This document shows positions 1 to 7,021 of a stretch of 7,632 nt of DNA, one piece after another. Origin of the DNA: a bacterium (GTDB lineage: Bacteria; Planctomycetota; UBA11346); NCBI GenBank assembly GCA_020049615.1, contig JAIFKN010000237.1, positions 1-7,632 on the forward strand, in the 5' to 3' direction. Numbering within the stretch: position 1 is the first letter of the stretch; the number at the start of each line of letters is the position of its first letter. Under the pieces are notes generated by a model that was given only the letters and a program-made list of their open reading frames with translations, was not told the DNA's origin and did no database searches. Made by a program: the position numbers and the translations under genes.

Positions 1-716
1 TCCAGGCACAGCGCGTCGGGTTCGAGGGCGAGCAGGGCGTCGCGGGCCTGGAACGGATCCTCGGCCTCGCCGCAGACCTCGAGGTCGTCGCTGCGTTCGA
101 TCACGGCACGCAGCAGGCGGCGCACGGTCGCGCTGTCATCGACCAGCAGGATGCGGCCCTTGCGCGTGCGCAGCGCGGCGAGGCGGGCGCTGCGCTGTTC
201 GCGTTCGGCGGTCTGGGCGATCTGGCGGATGCTCACCGCGCCGGTCGCGCTGTCGAAGCTGACCCGCCGGCCATGGATGCCGCCGACCTCCTGGCGGGCG
301 ATGGCGACGCCGGCCTGGCGCAGCAGCTGCACGGCGCAGGCGGCGTTGCGCCGGCCGACATCCAGACCTGCGACCTCGGCGGCGGCGGCGAGGTGACCGA
401 CGACCGCGCCACCGCCGATCACGGTGGCGCGGAGCGCACTCGGCAGGCAGCCGGAGAGGCCGGCCAGCTGGATCAGCTTCGGCACGGCCAGTTCGCCGAT
501 CTTGCCGGCCTCGAGGGCGCCGGTGCTGGTCGGGACCATGTAGTGGTTCATGCCGCCGAAGCGGCGCGCAGGGTCGTGCAGGGCCACCGCGACGCAGGAG
601 CCGAGCAGGGTTTCGATCGCGCAGGGTTCGCGGACGAAGGCCATCTCGCCGGGCAGCAGGAAGATGCGGTCGGCTCCGCCGAGGGCCTGGAGGTCGCCGG
701 AGCTGGGGCTGTTCAT
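1..716 (-). CDS. cheD/cheB: CheD-CheB fusion: chemoreceptor deamidase domain joined to a CheB-type receiver (partial, runs off left edge)
   Basis: Open from an ATG at 716-714 to the window edge, 238 full codons, with no stop. Residues about 12-168 match CheD, which deamidates chemoreceptor glutamines: TLLGSC-VAV with catalytic Cys41, then GGMNHYMVP with His58, the 17-residue Cys-His spacing of the family, and a C-terminal VGGIHGRRVSFD block. A basic, charged linker (about 169-187) leads into a receiver domain: RILLVDDSATVRR with acidic Asp193/Asp194, then the CheB-like EDPFQARDALLALEPDAL. The last, incomplete codon (GA-) is residue 239, 45 residues after Asp194, exactly where the phospho-acceptor Asp should be. 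The methylesterase domain would lie outside the window, so that it is present is inference. The start overlaps the cheA stop as ATGA, with only a weak AGG upstream, so translation is probably coupled to cheA. It could instead be CheD fused to another receiver output, but the receiver wording favours CheB. Confidence 0.9.
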   Translation of the reverse strand, partial: MNSPSSGDLQALGGADRIFLLPGEMAFVREPCAIETLLGSCVAVALHDPARRFGGMNHYMVPTSTGALEAGKIGELAVPKLIQLAGLSGCLPSALRATVIGGGAVVGHLAAAAEVAGLDVGRRNAACAVQLLRQAGVAIARQEVGGIHGRRVSFDSATGAVSIRQIAQTAEREQRSARLAALRTRKGRILLVDDSATVRRLLRAVIERSDDLEVCGEAEDPFQARDALLALEPDALCL

Positions 717-2803
717 GCCTGGACCGCGGGTTCGGTCGAGATGTGCAGCTGGTCGAGATCGAGGATGAGCGCGAGGTGGCCGTCGCCGAGCAGTGCTGCG
801 CCCGACAGCATCGGCGCCCCGGGCGGAAGTCCGGCGAGGCGGCGTACCACGACCTTCTGCACGCCGATCACCGCGGTGACGGCAAGGGCCAGGGGGCGGC
901 GGTTGGCTTCGACCACCACCACTGGCAGGCCGCGCTTCGGCCACTCCTCGGTCCGTCCGCCCAGCAGTCCGCCCAGCTCGAACATGGGTAGGGCCAGGTC
1001 GCGGCGCAGGAGGCAGACGCCGCGGCTGGCGAGCGACTTTCGGTCCTCGGGCCTGGCGCGGAAGGTCTCGCGCACGCGCTCCAGCGGCAGCACATAGGTG
1101 GCGGCGCCGGCCTTCACCAGATAGCCGCCGACGATCTGCGTGGTCACGCCGATCGGCAGCTTGATGGCGAAGCGGCTGCCCTTGCCCGCCGTCGTGGTGA
1201 TGCTGATCGCGCCGCCAGCCGCCTCGATGGCGCGCTTGACCACGTCCATGCCGACGCCGCGACCGCTGATCTCGGTGACCTGGGCCGCGGTCGACAGGCC
1301 GCTGGCGAAGATCAGATTGACGATGTCCTGCTCCTGCAGGGGGGCGCCGGGGGCGATCAAGCCGATCGCCTCGCCCTTCTTGCGGATCGCCTCGAGGTTC
1401 AGCCCGGCGCCGTCGTCGGACACGCTGAGGGTCATCGAGCGGCCCTGCTCGGCGAAGGCGACGGTGATGGTGCCGCGCCGCGGCTTGCCCGTCGCCTCGC
1501 GGCGTTCCGGCGTCTCGATGCCATGATCGACCGCGTTCCTGACCATGTGGGTCAGCGGCGAGTCGAGCAGCTCGAGCAGGCTCTTGTCGACCTGGGCGCC
1601 CTCGCCCTCGATGACCACGTCGATCTCCTTGCCGATCGCCTGCGAGACATCGCGGACCAGGCGTGGGACCTTGTGGGCCAGCGGCTTCACCGGCACCTTG
1701 CGGATGCCCATGATCGAGCGCTGCAACTGGTTCGAGAGGCCGGCGAAGGTCTCGTTGGCGCGACGGAACTCGCGGGCCATGGTCTGCATGCCAGGGGTGG
1801 CGACGACCCGGGTCTGCAGATGGCGGAACATGTCGCCGACCACGACCAGTTCACCGACGTAGTGCAGGAAGGTGTCGATCGCGCTTTCGGCGACGCGCAT
1901 CGACTTGTCGCCTCCGTCCTTGCGGATCTGCTCGCTGCCTTTCTCGATGCGTTCGCTGCCTTTCTCGATGCGTTCGCTACCCTGGCGCTGCGGCTCGAGG
2001 GCGCTCGGTGCGGGAGCGGCGTGGTTCCAGGCCATTCTCGCCAGGCGTTCAGACACGAATTCGGCGCCGGCTGCCTCGAAGCCCATGGCGTCGATGAAGA
2101 CCCTGGCCCCATCGAGGGTCTCCTGGGCCAGGGCCCTGGCGGTGGCGTCGGGTGCGGCGTCGCGCAGGCGCTCCAGGCCGGCCAGCACCGCCTTGGACTC
2201 GTCCTCGGCCAGGGTCACGCTGCGCGCCCGCAGGATGAGGCTGGTCAGGCCGGTCGGCAGCGAGGCCGGGAGGACATCCTTCGCGGGTGCGACCCCCAGG
2301 ACCTTGCGCAGCCGGCCGAGTGCGGCGAGCGCTGCCTGGTTGGCGGGCGGCAGGGCCTGTTCGATCAGCAGCAGGTCGGCAGCCGGATCGGCAGAGGCCG
2401 GGACGCCGGCCCGCGCCGCCTGCGCAGTGAGCAGGACCGACAGCGGTTCGACCGCAGCCGGATCGTCATCCGTGCCGCCGCCGCGGATCCGGCCGATCAG
2501 GCCGACCAGCAGGTCGAGCCCGGCCAGCAGCACATCGATCACCGCGCGGTCGGCGGTCAGCCGGCCCTTGCGCACGTGGTCGAGGACGGTCTCCATCTCG
2601 TGCGCGACGCGCTTGATGGTCAGCAGGCCGAAGAAGGCGGCGTTGCCCTTCAGCGAATGCACCGGGCGGAAGATCGCCTCGACCACCTGCAGGGCGCCCG
2701 GATCGCGTTCGAGCTCGACGAACAGCCGGCCGACGGTGGCCAGGCTCTCCTCGGCCTCGTCGAGGAAGCCAGCCAGCAGTTCGGGGTCCTGGTCGTCAGC
2801 CAT
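713..2803 (-). CDS. cheA: Chemotaxis sensor histidine kinase CheA
   Basis: A 696-residue cytoplasmic kinase that autophosphorylates on a P1 histidine and feeds phosphate to response regulators. Residues 1-110 are the HPt (P1) domain, with His49 in VHSLKGNAAFFG. P3 dimerisation follows at about 301-365 (FLHYVGELVVVGDMF). P4 ATPase is at about 366-548, with N box HMVRNAVDHGIE (419-430), G1 SDDGAGL (462-468), G2 SGRGVGMD (513-520) and GKGSRF (540-545). A CheW-like P5 domain ends the protein (about 553-690). All catalytic boxes look intact. Between P1 and P3 (about 125-275) I see no recognisable P2; the stretch is Ala/Leu-rich and probably helical, with no second phospho-histidine motif. It is followed by heptad copies of GSERIEK (274-294) encoded by a 21-bp tandem repeat. 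ATG directly follows the receiver gene's TGA, with GGAGG 7 nt upstream, and the 3' end overlaps the next gene as ATGA. Confidence 0.96.
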   Translation of the reverse strand: MADDQDPELLAGFLDEAEESLATVGRLFVELERDPGALQVVEAIFRPVHSLKGNAAFFGLLTIKRVAHEMETVLDHVRKGRLTADRAVIDVLLAGLDLLVGLIGRIRGGGTDDDPAAVEPLSVLLTAQAARAGVPASADPAADLLLIEQALPPANQAALAALGRLRKVLGVAPAKDVLPASLPTGLTSLILRARSVTLAEDESKAVLAGLERLRDAAPDATARALAQETLDGARVFIDAMGFEAAGAEFVSERLARMAWNHAAPAPSALEPQRQGSERIEKGSERIEKGSEQIRKDGGDKSMRVAESAIDTFLHYVGELVVVGDMFRHLQTRVVATPGMQTMAREFRRANETFAGLSNQLQRSIMGIRKVPVKPLAHKVPRLVRDVSQAIGKEIDVVIEGEGAQVDKSLLELLDSPLTHMVRNAVDHGIETPERREATGKPRRGTITVAFAEQGRSMTLSVSDDGAGLNLEAIRKKGEAIGLIAPGAPLQEQDIVNLIFASGLSTAAQVTEISGRGVGMDVVKRAIEAAGGAISITTTAGKGSRFAIKLPIGVTTQIVGGYLVKAGAATYVLPLERVRETFRARPEDRKSLASRGVCLLRRDLALPMFELGGLLGGRTEEWPKRGLPVVVVEANRRPLALAVTAVIGVQKVVVRRLAGLPPGAPMLSGAALLGDGHLALILDLDQLHISTEPAVQA
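1931..1984 (-). repeat. 21-bp in-frame tandem repeat in cheA (about 2.6 copies)
   Basis: On the plus strand, copy 1 spans 1931-1951 and copy 2 spans 1952-1972, differing only at the first base (C or T). A decaying third copy covers 1973-1984. The unit is a multiple of three and encodes the heptad GSERIEK on the minus strand, preceding GSEQIRK. It lies in the linker just before the P3 dimerisation helices, so copy-number change would lengthen or shorten that linker without shifting the frame. Confidence 0.9.
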
Positions 2804-3211
2804 TCAGGCGCCTCCGGTGCGCAGCCGGCGCAGGGCGACGAGCTGCGAGCGCCACAGCGCGATTTCGCGCAGGGCGAGGTCGATCAGCTCGGACAGGATC
2901 TGCGGATCGACGGGCTTGGGAACGAAGCCGATGGCGCCGAGCTTCATCGCCTCCAGCGCGTTCTCCATCGTGGTGTAGCCGGTGATGACGATGCGGCGCA
3001 GCAGGGGGTAGTCCTCCTGCACCCGGGCGAGCAGCTCATGGCCGTCCATCTCCGGCATCTGCAGATCGGTGATCAGCAGGTCGAAGCGTCGTACCGACAG
3101 CGCGGCCAGGGCATCGCGCCCGTTGCCGGCCTCGATCACGGTCAGCCCCTTGGCCGCGAGCTGGGCGGCGAGGACCCGGCGGACGATGCGCTCGTCATCG
3201 ACGAGCAGCAC
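2804..3211 (-). CDS. Stand-alone receiver (REC) domain response regulator of the chemosensory cluster
   Basis: A 135-residue single receiver domain. The acidic pair sits in LLVDDE (Asp5, Asp6), the phospho-acceptor is Asp49 in LLITDLQMPEMDG, the switch Thr77 is in VITGY, and the conserved lysine is Lys99 in VPKPVD. A helical tail (about 105-130, LALREIALWRSQLVALRRL) has no DNA-binding or enzymatic output. The TGYTTMENALEAMKLGA stretch is closer to NtrC-type receivers than to classic CheY, so I do not call it cheY. The start is GTG at 3211-3209; it is the only ATG, GTG or TTG in frame before a TGA at 3298-3296. It has no Shine-Dalgarno and begins right on beta-strand 1, so the true start may be non-standard. 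Its TGA abuts the cheA ATG with zero spacing, which argues that CheA is its partner kinase. Confidence 0.9.
   Translation of the reverse strand: MLLVDDERIVRRVLAAQLAAKGLTVIEAGNGRDALAALSVRRFDLLITDLQMPEMDGHELLARVQEDYPLLRRIVITGYTTMENALEAMKLGAIGFVPKPVDPQILSELIDLALREIALWRSQLVALRRLRTGGA
2811..2815 (-). promoter_or_regulatory. Ribosome binding site of cheA
   Basis: GGAGG on the minus strand ends 7 nt before the cheA ATG at 2803. It lies inside the last codons of the receiver gene, so the two genes should be translated in a coupled way. Confidence 0.75.
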
Positions 3212-3348
3212 GCAACCGGCGGCCGGCAGGCAGGCACTCGTTGCCGGAAGCTGGCGTCGGATGGTAGGCGTCAGGGGACTCGGCCATTGGACCCATCATG
3301 GCCAAGCGGCGAGAACTTGTCCAGGGGACGCTTGCGGGCGGAAGGTGA
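3212..3348. other. Intergenic leader upstream of the che genes, with a GGCCAT/ATGGCC inverted repeat
   Basis: A 137-bp gap between the nnr stop and the receiver GTG. It has no obvious sigma-70, sigma-28 or sigma-54 promoter and no Shine-Dalgarno before the GTG. A 6-bp inverted repeat, GGCCAT (3282-3287) and ATGGCC (3298-3303), is separated by 10 nt and could be an operator or a weak hairpin. The reading frame of the receiver gene stays open up to 3298 but offers no conventional earlier start. Confidence 0.35.
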
Positions 3349-4863
3349 TCAGCCCAGCGGCGGCCACGCCAGCCCGGCGATGCCGAACAGCCGCCGCAGC
3401 GTCGCGGGCAGACGTCCGATCAGGTCGAGGGCGTGCCAGCACGGGCCCTGCTCGGCCCACAGCTCGTCACCTGCCTCGGTGATCCAGAGGATGGAGATGC
3501 GCGCTGCATCGAACGGCGTGCAGCCGCGTGCCATGAGTCCGGCGGCAAGTCCGGCGAGGACATCGCCGGTGCCGCCGACGGCCATGCGCGGGTTGCCGCG
3601 CCGGTTGCGCTGCCAGCGCCAGCCGTCGCTGATGAAATCGACCGGGGCCTTGGCCAGCAGGGTGCGGTGGCGGGCGGCGTAGGCGTGCAGTTGCTCCTCC
3701 TCGGCCAGGGCCGACAGGCCGAGCAGGTTGCGCGCCTCGCCGCGGTGCGGGGTGAGTAGCGCGGGCGTGCCGCCGGCGACCAGTTGGTCGCCGCAGGCGG
3801 TGATACCGTCGGCGTCGAGGATCACCGGCACGCCCATCTCCAGGCACAGCGAAGCGACCTGGCGGGCGGCCTCGACGGCCCGCCCCTCGCGGCCGAGGCC
3901 GTTGCCGATCAGCACGGCGCCTGCGCGCACCGCATGCGGAGTCAGCTCGCCCGTGGTTACCGGGGTGAGGATGCTGCCTGGCTGGCGCTGCTGGACGATG
4001 TAGGGCGGCAGCGGCGGCCCGTCGCAGGTCCACGCCCGCACCAGGTCGCAGCCGGTGCAGACGGCGGCGCGGCAGGCGAGCTCGAGGGCGCCGGGGAAGG
4101 GGCCTCCGCCGACCACCAGGAGCTCGCCGTTGACGCCCTTGTGGGCTTCGCGTGGCAGGCAGGGGAAGCGGCGCAGCACGCTCGGCTGCACCTCCAGCCA
4201 GGCGCGCGGGTCGAGGCCGATGTCGACGGTGGCGAATTCGGCGGTGGCGGAAGATCCGAGCAGCTCGTGCTTAGCAGCCTGGAAGCAGACGGTGAAGCGG
4301 GCGGGCAGGACATGCGCGGTGCCGAGGCCGCTGGGGATGTCGGCAGCGAGCACCGGCGCGCCGAGCCGGCGCAGCGCATCGAGAGCGGCCGGGATCGGTG
4401 GGCGCGGATCGCCGTGGACGCCGGCGCCGAGCACGGCGTCGATGACCAGGGCGGGCGGGCGGGCGGGCGGAGCCGCGACCAGGCGCGCCCTTGTTGGCAG
4501 GCGGTCGCGGTTGAGTCGGCCCAGGTCGCTGGCTGGCGGCACTACGGGCCAAACGGACACCTCGCGACCGGCCTTGGCCAGCAGGCGGGCTGCGACGTAG
4601 CCATCGCCTCCATTGTTGCCCGGACCGCAGGCCACGAGGATATGGCCGGAAGGAGCCATCCGCGCCGCCTCGCTGGCCAGGGCCCTGCCGGCCGCCTCCA
4701 TCAGTTCCGTCAGATCCTGGCCCAGGGCCACCGCGGCGGCGTCGATCAGTTCGACCTCGTCGAGGGGGATGATCGGGGCGGGCAGCGTCATGACCGACGG
4801 TACGCCCAGATCGGCCTGGGGGCCAGCGGCAGCCTCTGGGGGTCTCCCATGCGTTTCAGTCAT
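3349..4863 (-). CDS. nnr: Bifunctional NAD(P)H-hydrate epimerase / NAD(P)H-hydrate dehydratase
   Basis: A metabolite-repair enzyme. The N-terminal YjeF_N domain epimerises hydrated NAD(P)H; the C-terminal ribokinase-fold domain dehydrates the S form using ADP (or ATP). The 504 residues match the usual fused length of about 500. Epimerase domain, about 30-215: LTELMEAAGRALA, CGPGNNGGDGYVAARLL (79-95), VIDAVLGAGV (140-149) and ADIPSGL (174-180). Dehydratase domain, about 235-500: KGVNGELLVVGGG (242-254), TPHRGEARNLLG (371-382), and NPRMAVGGTGDVLAG (424-438) with catalytic Asp434. The ATG at 4863 gives a Pro/Ala-rich 24-residue leader unlike the family. An internal ATG at 4791-4789 (MTLPAPIIPLDEVELID) fits family N-termini better, but neither has a clear Shine-Dalgarno. 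A five-copy GGGC tetranucleotide tract lies in the epimerase half. The gene is divergent from accB, and I see no functional tie to the che genes downstream. Confidence 0.93.
   Translation of the reverse strand: MTETHGRPPEAAAGPQADLGVPSVMTLPAPIIPLDEVELIDAAAVALGQDLTELMEAAGRALASEAARMAPSGHILVACGPGNNGGDGYVAARLLAKAGREVSVWPVVPPASDLGRLNRDRLPTRARLVAAPPARPPALVIDAVLGAGVHGDPRPPIPAALDALRRLGAPVLAADIPSGLGTAHVLPARFTVCFQAAKHELLGSSATAEFATVDIGLDPRAWLEVQPSVLRRFPCLPREAHKGVNGELLVVGGGPFPGALELACRAAVCTGCDLVRAWTCDGPPLPPYIVQQRQPGSILTPVTTGELTPHAVRAGAVLIGNGLGREGRAVEAARQVASLCLEMGVPVILDADGITACGDQLVAGGTPALLTPHRGEARNLLGLSALAEEEQLHAYAARHRTLLAKAPVDFISDGWRWQRNRRGNPRMAVGGTGDVLAGLAAGLMARGCTPFDAARISILWITEAGDELWAEQGPCWHALDLIGRLPATLRRLFGIAGLAWPPLG
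4449..4470 (+). repeat. Tetranucleotide repeat (GGGC)5GG inside nnr; potential G-quadruplex
   Basis: Five perfect GGGC units from 4449 to 4468 followed by GG. They give runs of three G separated by single C on the plus strand, which is the template strand of nnr. They encode the Pro/Ala/Arg stretch at about residues 132-138 of the epimerase domain. Because the unit is 4 bp, a change of one unit would shift the reading frame. Confidence 0.85.
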
Positions 4864-4883
4864 ACATCACGAGCCGGGTAGGG

Positions 4884-4911
4884 TTGACTCATGCGTCGTC
4901 CGACCTAGCTT
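4884..4911 (+). promoter_or_regulatory. Candidate sigma-70-type promoter for accB-accC
   Basis: TTGACT at 4884-4889 matches five of six bases of the -35 consensus. TAGCTT at 4906-4911, 16 nt further, keeps the key T1, A2 and T6 of the -10 box. Transcription would begin near 4918 and give a leader of about 58 nt. It sits in the 112-bp divergent gap between nnr and accB. No promoter for nnr was recognised on the other strand. Confidence 0.4.
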
Positions 4912-4960
4912 CCCGCACCGCTGCGGCCACGCCCCAGCGCCCTGACCGTCGAAGCCCTAC

Positions 4961-4966
4961 GGGAGA
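4961..4966 (+). promoter_or_regulatory. Likely ribosome binding site of accB
   Basis: GGGAGA ends 9 nt before the accB ATG at 4976. The spacing is slightly long but acceptable, and it supports the chosen start. Confidence 0.55.
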
Positions 4967-4975
4967 CGTCCACCG

Positions 4976-5440
4976 ATGGACACCAAGGTTCTCAAGGAAA
5001 TCACCAAGCTCATGAACGACAACGACCTCATCGAGGTCGAAGTCGAGGCCAAGGGCTTGAAGATCAAGCTGCGCAAGGCCGGCGCCATGGCCCAGACCGT
5101 GGTGCATGCCGTCCCCGCCGCCGCTCCCGCCCCTGCCCCAGCAGCGCCGGTCGCAGCTGCTGCGCCGGCCGCCCCGGCCAAGAGCGCGGAGGAGGCTGGC
5201 TGGAAGCCGATCACCTCGCCGATCCCCGGCACCGTCTATTTGAAGCCGAATCCCGACGCCGCCAACTTCGTCGCCGAAGGCACCGCCGTCGACGCGGCCA
5301 AGGTTGTCTGCCTGATCGAGGCGATGAAGGTGTTCAACGAGATCAAGCCCGACGCCGGCATCACCGGCCAGATCAAGCGCATCTGCGTCAAGGACGGCCA
5401 GCCGGTCGAGTACGGCACCGTCCTGTTCCTGGTCGGTTGA
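4976..5440 (+). CDS. accB: Biotin carboxyl carrier protein of acetyl-CoA carboxylase
   Basis: A 154-residue carrier (the E. coli protein has 156) whose biotin shuttles carboxyl groups from biotin carboxylase to carboxyltransferase in the first step of fatty acid synthesis. N-terminal helix and strand region 1-36 (VLKEITKLMNDNDLIEVEVE); Ala/Pro-rich flexible linker at about 45-69; biotinyl domain at about 77-154. The biotin site is IEAMKVF with Lys118. PNPDAANFV (91-99) corresponds to the protruding thumb typical of acetyl-CoA carboxylase carriers and absent from other biotinyl domains. Val-Phe after the lysine, rather than Met-Met or Leu-Met, is a variant I associate with PVC bacteria, from memory. 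It lies 112 bp before accC on the same strand and is probably cotranscribed with it. Confidence 0.96.
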   Translation: MDTKVLKEITKLMNDNDLIEVEVEAKGLKIKLRKAGAMAQTVVHAVPAAAPAPAPAAPVAAAAPAAPAKSAEEAGWKPITSPIPGTVYLKPNPDAANFVAEGTAVDAAKVVCLIEAMKVFNEIKPDAGITGQIKRICVKDGQPVEYGTVLFLVG

Positions 5441-5451
5441 TCCGACCGGCT

Positions 5452-5518
5452 GGAGGCTGGATGCCGCACGCTGGAGGCCTGGTGCGAACCGGGTCCCGGC
5501 AGCCGGTGTCCAGCCTCC
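5452..5518 (+). other. Stem-loop in the accB-accC intergenic region
   Basis: GGAGGCTGGATGCCG (5452-5466) can pair with CGGTGTCCAGCCTCC (5504-5518): 13 Watson-Crick and 2 G-U pairs around a 37-nt loop. The loop holds a second copy of the CTGGAGGC motif (5471-5478) and a small CCGG/CCGG hairpin near 5489-5499. No U tract follows, so this is not a classic intrinsic terminator. It may stabilise or process the accBC mRNA or tune accC expression; that role is inference. Confidence 0.55.
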
Positions 5519-5552
5519 TCCACATCCTCCGTCTCCCGTCGAGAGCCCTCCC

Positions 5553-6902
5553 ATGTTCAAGCGCATCCTGATCGCCAACCGTGGCGAGATCGCCGTCCGC
5601 ATCATCAAGAGCTGCAAGCGGCTCGGCATCGAGACCTGCCAGGTCTTCTCGACCGCCGATCGCGAGTCGCTGGCGGTGAAGCTCGCCGACGTGGCGATCT
5701 GCATCGGACCCGGCCCGGCCAAGGGCAGCTACCTCAACATCAACAACATCATCGCGGCGGCAGAGCTGGCCGACGTCGATGCGATCCACCCCGGCTTCGG
5801 CTTCCTCTCGGAGAACAGCCACTTCGCCCAGGTGGTGCGCGACTGCCAGATCGAGTTCATCGGCCCGCTCTCGGAGTCGATGGAGGCCCTGGGCAACAAG
5901 GCCAAGGCCAAGACCCTGGCGACCAAGGCCGGCGTCCCCTGCGTGCCCGGCTCGACCGGCCCGGTGAAGGACCAGGACGAGGCGATCAAGCTGGCGCGCC
6001 AGATCGGCTACCCGGTGCTGATCAAGGCGGTGGCCGGCGGCGGCGGGCGCGGCATGCGCATCGCCCACAACGACGCCAGCCTGGTCTCCGGCCTGATCCA
6101 GGCCCAGCGCGAGGCCGAGGCCGCCTTCGGCAACGGCGAGTGCATCATCGAGGCCTTCATCCAGCGCGCCCGCCACATCGAGATCCAGATCATCGGCGAC
6201 AAGCACGGCAACGTCATCTCGCTCGGCGAGCGCGACTGCAGCACGCAGCGCCGCCACCAGAAGCTGGTCGAGGAGTCGCCCAGCCCGGTGATCACGCCCG
6301 AGATCCGCAAGACCATGGGCCTCGACGCGGTCAAACTGGCCAAGGCCGCCGGCTACTATAACGCCGGCACGGTCGAGTTCATCTTCGACCTCGACCGCAA
6401 GGCCTACTACTTCCTCGAGATGAACACCCGCATCCAGGTCGAGCATCCGGTGACCGAGATGGTCAACGACATCGACCTGATCGCGCTGATGATCAAGGTC
6501 GCCGCCGGCGAGCCCCTGCCGTTCAAGCAGGAGGACATCAAGCCCAAGGGCCACGCCATCGAGGTGCGCATCAACGCCGAGGACTGGCAGAACAACTTCA
6601 GCCCGGCGCCCGGCCGCCTGACCATGTATGTCCCGCCCTCCGGCAAGGGCATCCGCGTCGACAGCCACTGCTACGCCGGCTACGTCATCCCGCCGAACTA
6701 CGACTCGATGATCGCCAAGCTGATCGTCCACGGCACCGACCGCGCCGACGCCCTGCGCCTGCTCGAGCAGGCGCTCGCCGAGTACTACCTCGACGGCGTG
6801 AAGACGACCATCGGGTTCCACCAGCGCCTCATCCGCGACCCGCGATTCGTGAACAACGAAGTCACCACCAAGTGGGTCGACGACGTGTTCATGAAGGGCT
6901 GA
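5553..6902 (+). CDS. accC: Biotin carboxylase subunit of acetyl-CoA carboxylase
   Basis: An ATP-grasp enzyme that carboxylates the biotin on AccB using bicarbonate and ATP. At 449 residues it equals the E. coli length. The N-terminal domain begins FKRILIANRGEIAVRI and has HPGFGFLSEN (79-88). ATP-binding parts are Lys116, Lys158 and the glycine loop GGGGRGM (162-168). Catalytic and substrate residues are His235/Lys237 in RRHQKLVEE, Glu275, and Glu289, Asn291, Arg293, Gln295 and Glu297 in EMNTRIQVEHPVTE, plus Arg339 in AIEVRINAED. The short length and lack of a C-terminal biotinyl domain separate it from pyruvate, propionyl-CoA and urea carboxylases. Only a weak GAGAG (5541-5545) precedes the ATG. 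It follows accB in the same direction with a structured spacer. Confidence 0.97.
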   Translation: MFKRILIANRGEIAVRIIKSCKRLGIETCQVFSTADRESLAVKLADVAICIGPGPAKGSYLNINNIIAAAELADVDAIHPGFGFLSENSHFAQVVRDCQIEFIGPLSESMEALGNKAKAKTLATKAGVPCVPGSTGPVKDQDEAIKLARQIGYPVLIKAVAGGGGRGMRIAHNDASLVSGLIQAQREAEAAFGNGECIIEAFIQRARHIEIQIIGDKHGNVISLGERDCSTQRRHQKLVEESPSPVITPEIRKTMGLDAVKLAKAAGYYNAGTVEFIFDLDRKAYYFLEMNTRIQVEHPVTEMVNDIDLIALMIKVAAGEPLPFKQEDIKPKGHAIEVRINAEDWQNNFSPAPGRLTMYVPPSGKGIRVDSHCYAGYVIPPNYDSMIAKLIVHGTDRADALRLLEQALAEYYLDGVKTTIGFHQRLIRDPRFVNNEVTTKWVDDVFMKG

Positions 6903-6983
6903 TGCCCCATGGAATCCCCGCCAGGATTTCCGACGCCCAGCCGTTTCGGCATGCCTAGCGGGAATGACACGGTTTCATCCGGG

Positions 6984-7011
6984 CGACCGTCCGCTCTCTG
7001 CCAGGCGGTCG
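6984..7011 (+). other. Imperfect hairpin downstream of accC
   Basis: CGACCG plus CC (6984-6992, one bulged T) can pair with GG plus CGGTCG (7004-7011) across an 11-nt loop. No T run follows, so it is at best a weak 3' end for the acc transcript. No convincing plus-strand intrinsic terminator was found between 6903 and 7058. Confidence 0.3.
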
Positions 7012-7021
7012 TCAGCCCACG

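Noticed and set aside
1523..3682. 719-codon open frame on the plus strand
   Set aside because: It lies antisense to cheA, the receiver gene and part of nnr, all with clear family motifs. Its His/Gln/Asp/Gly-rich product looks like a codon-bias shadow.
3784..4881. 365-codon open frame on the plus strand
   Set aside because: Antisense to nnr, whose two domains and motifs are intact; composition is typical of a shadow frame.
5388..6821. 477-codon open frame on the minus strand
   Set aside because: Antisense to accC, a full-length enzyme with all catalytic residues. The product is a low-complexity Leu/Asp/Val/Gly mixture with no recognisable domain.
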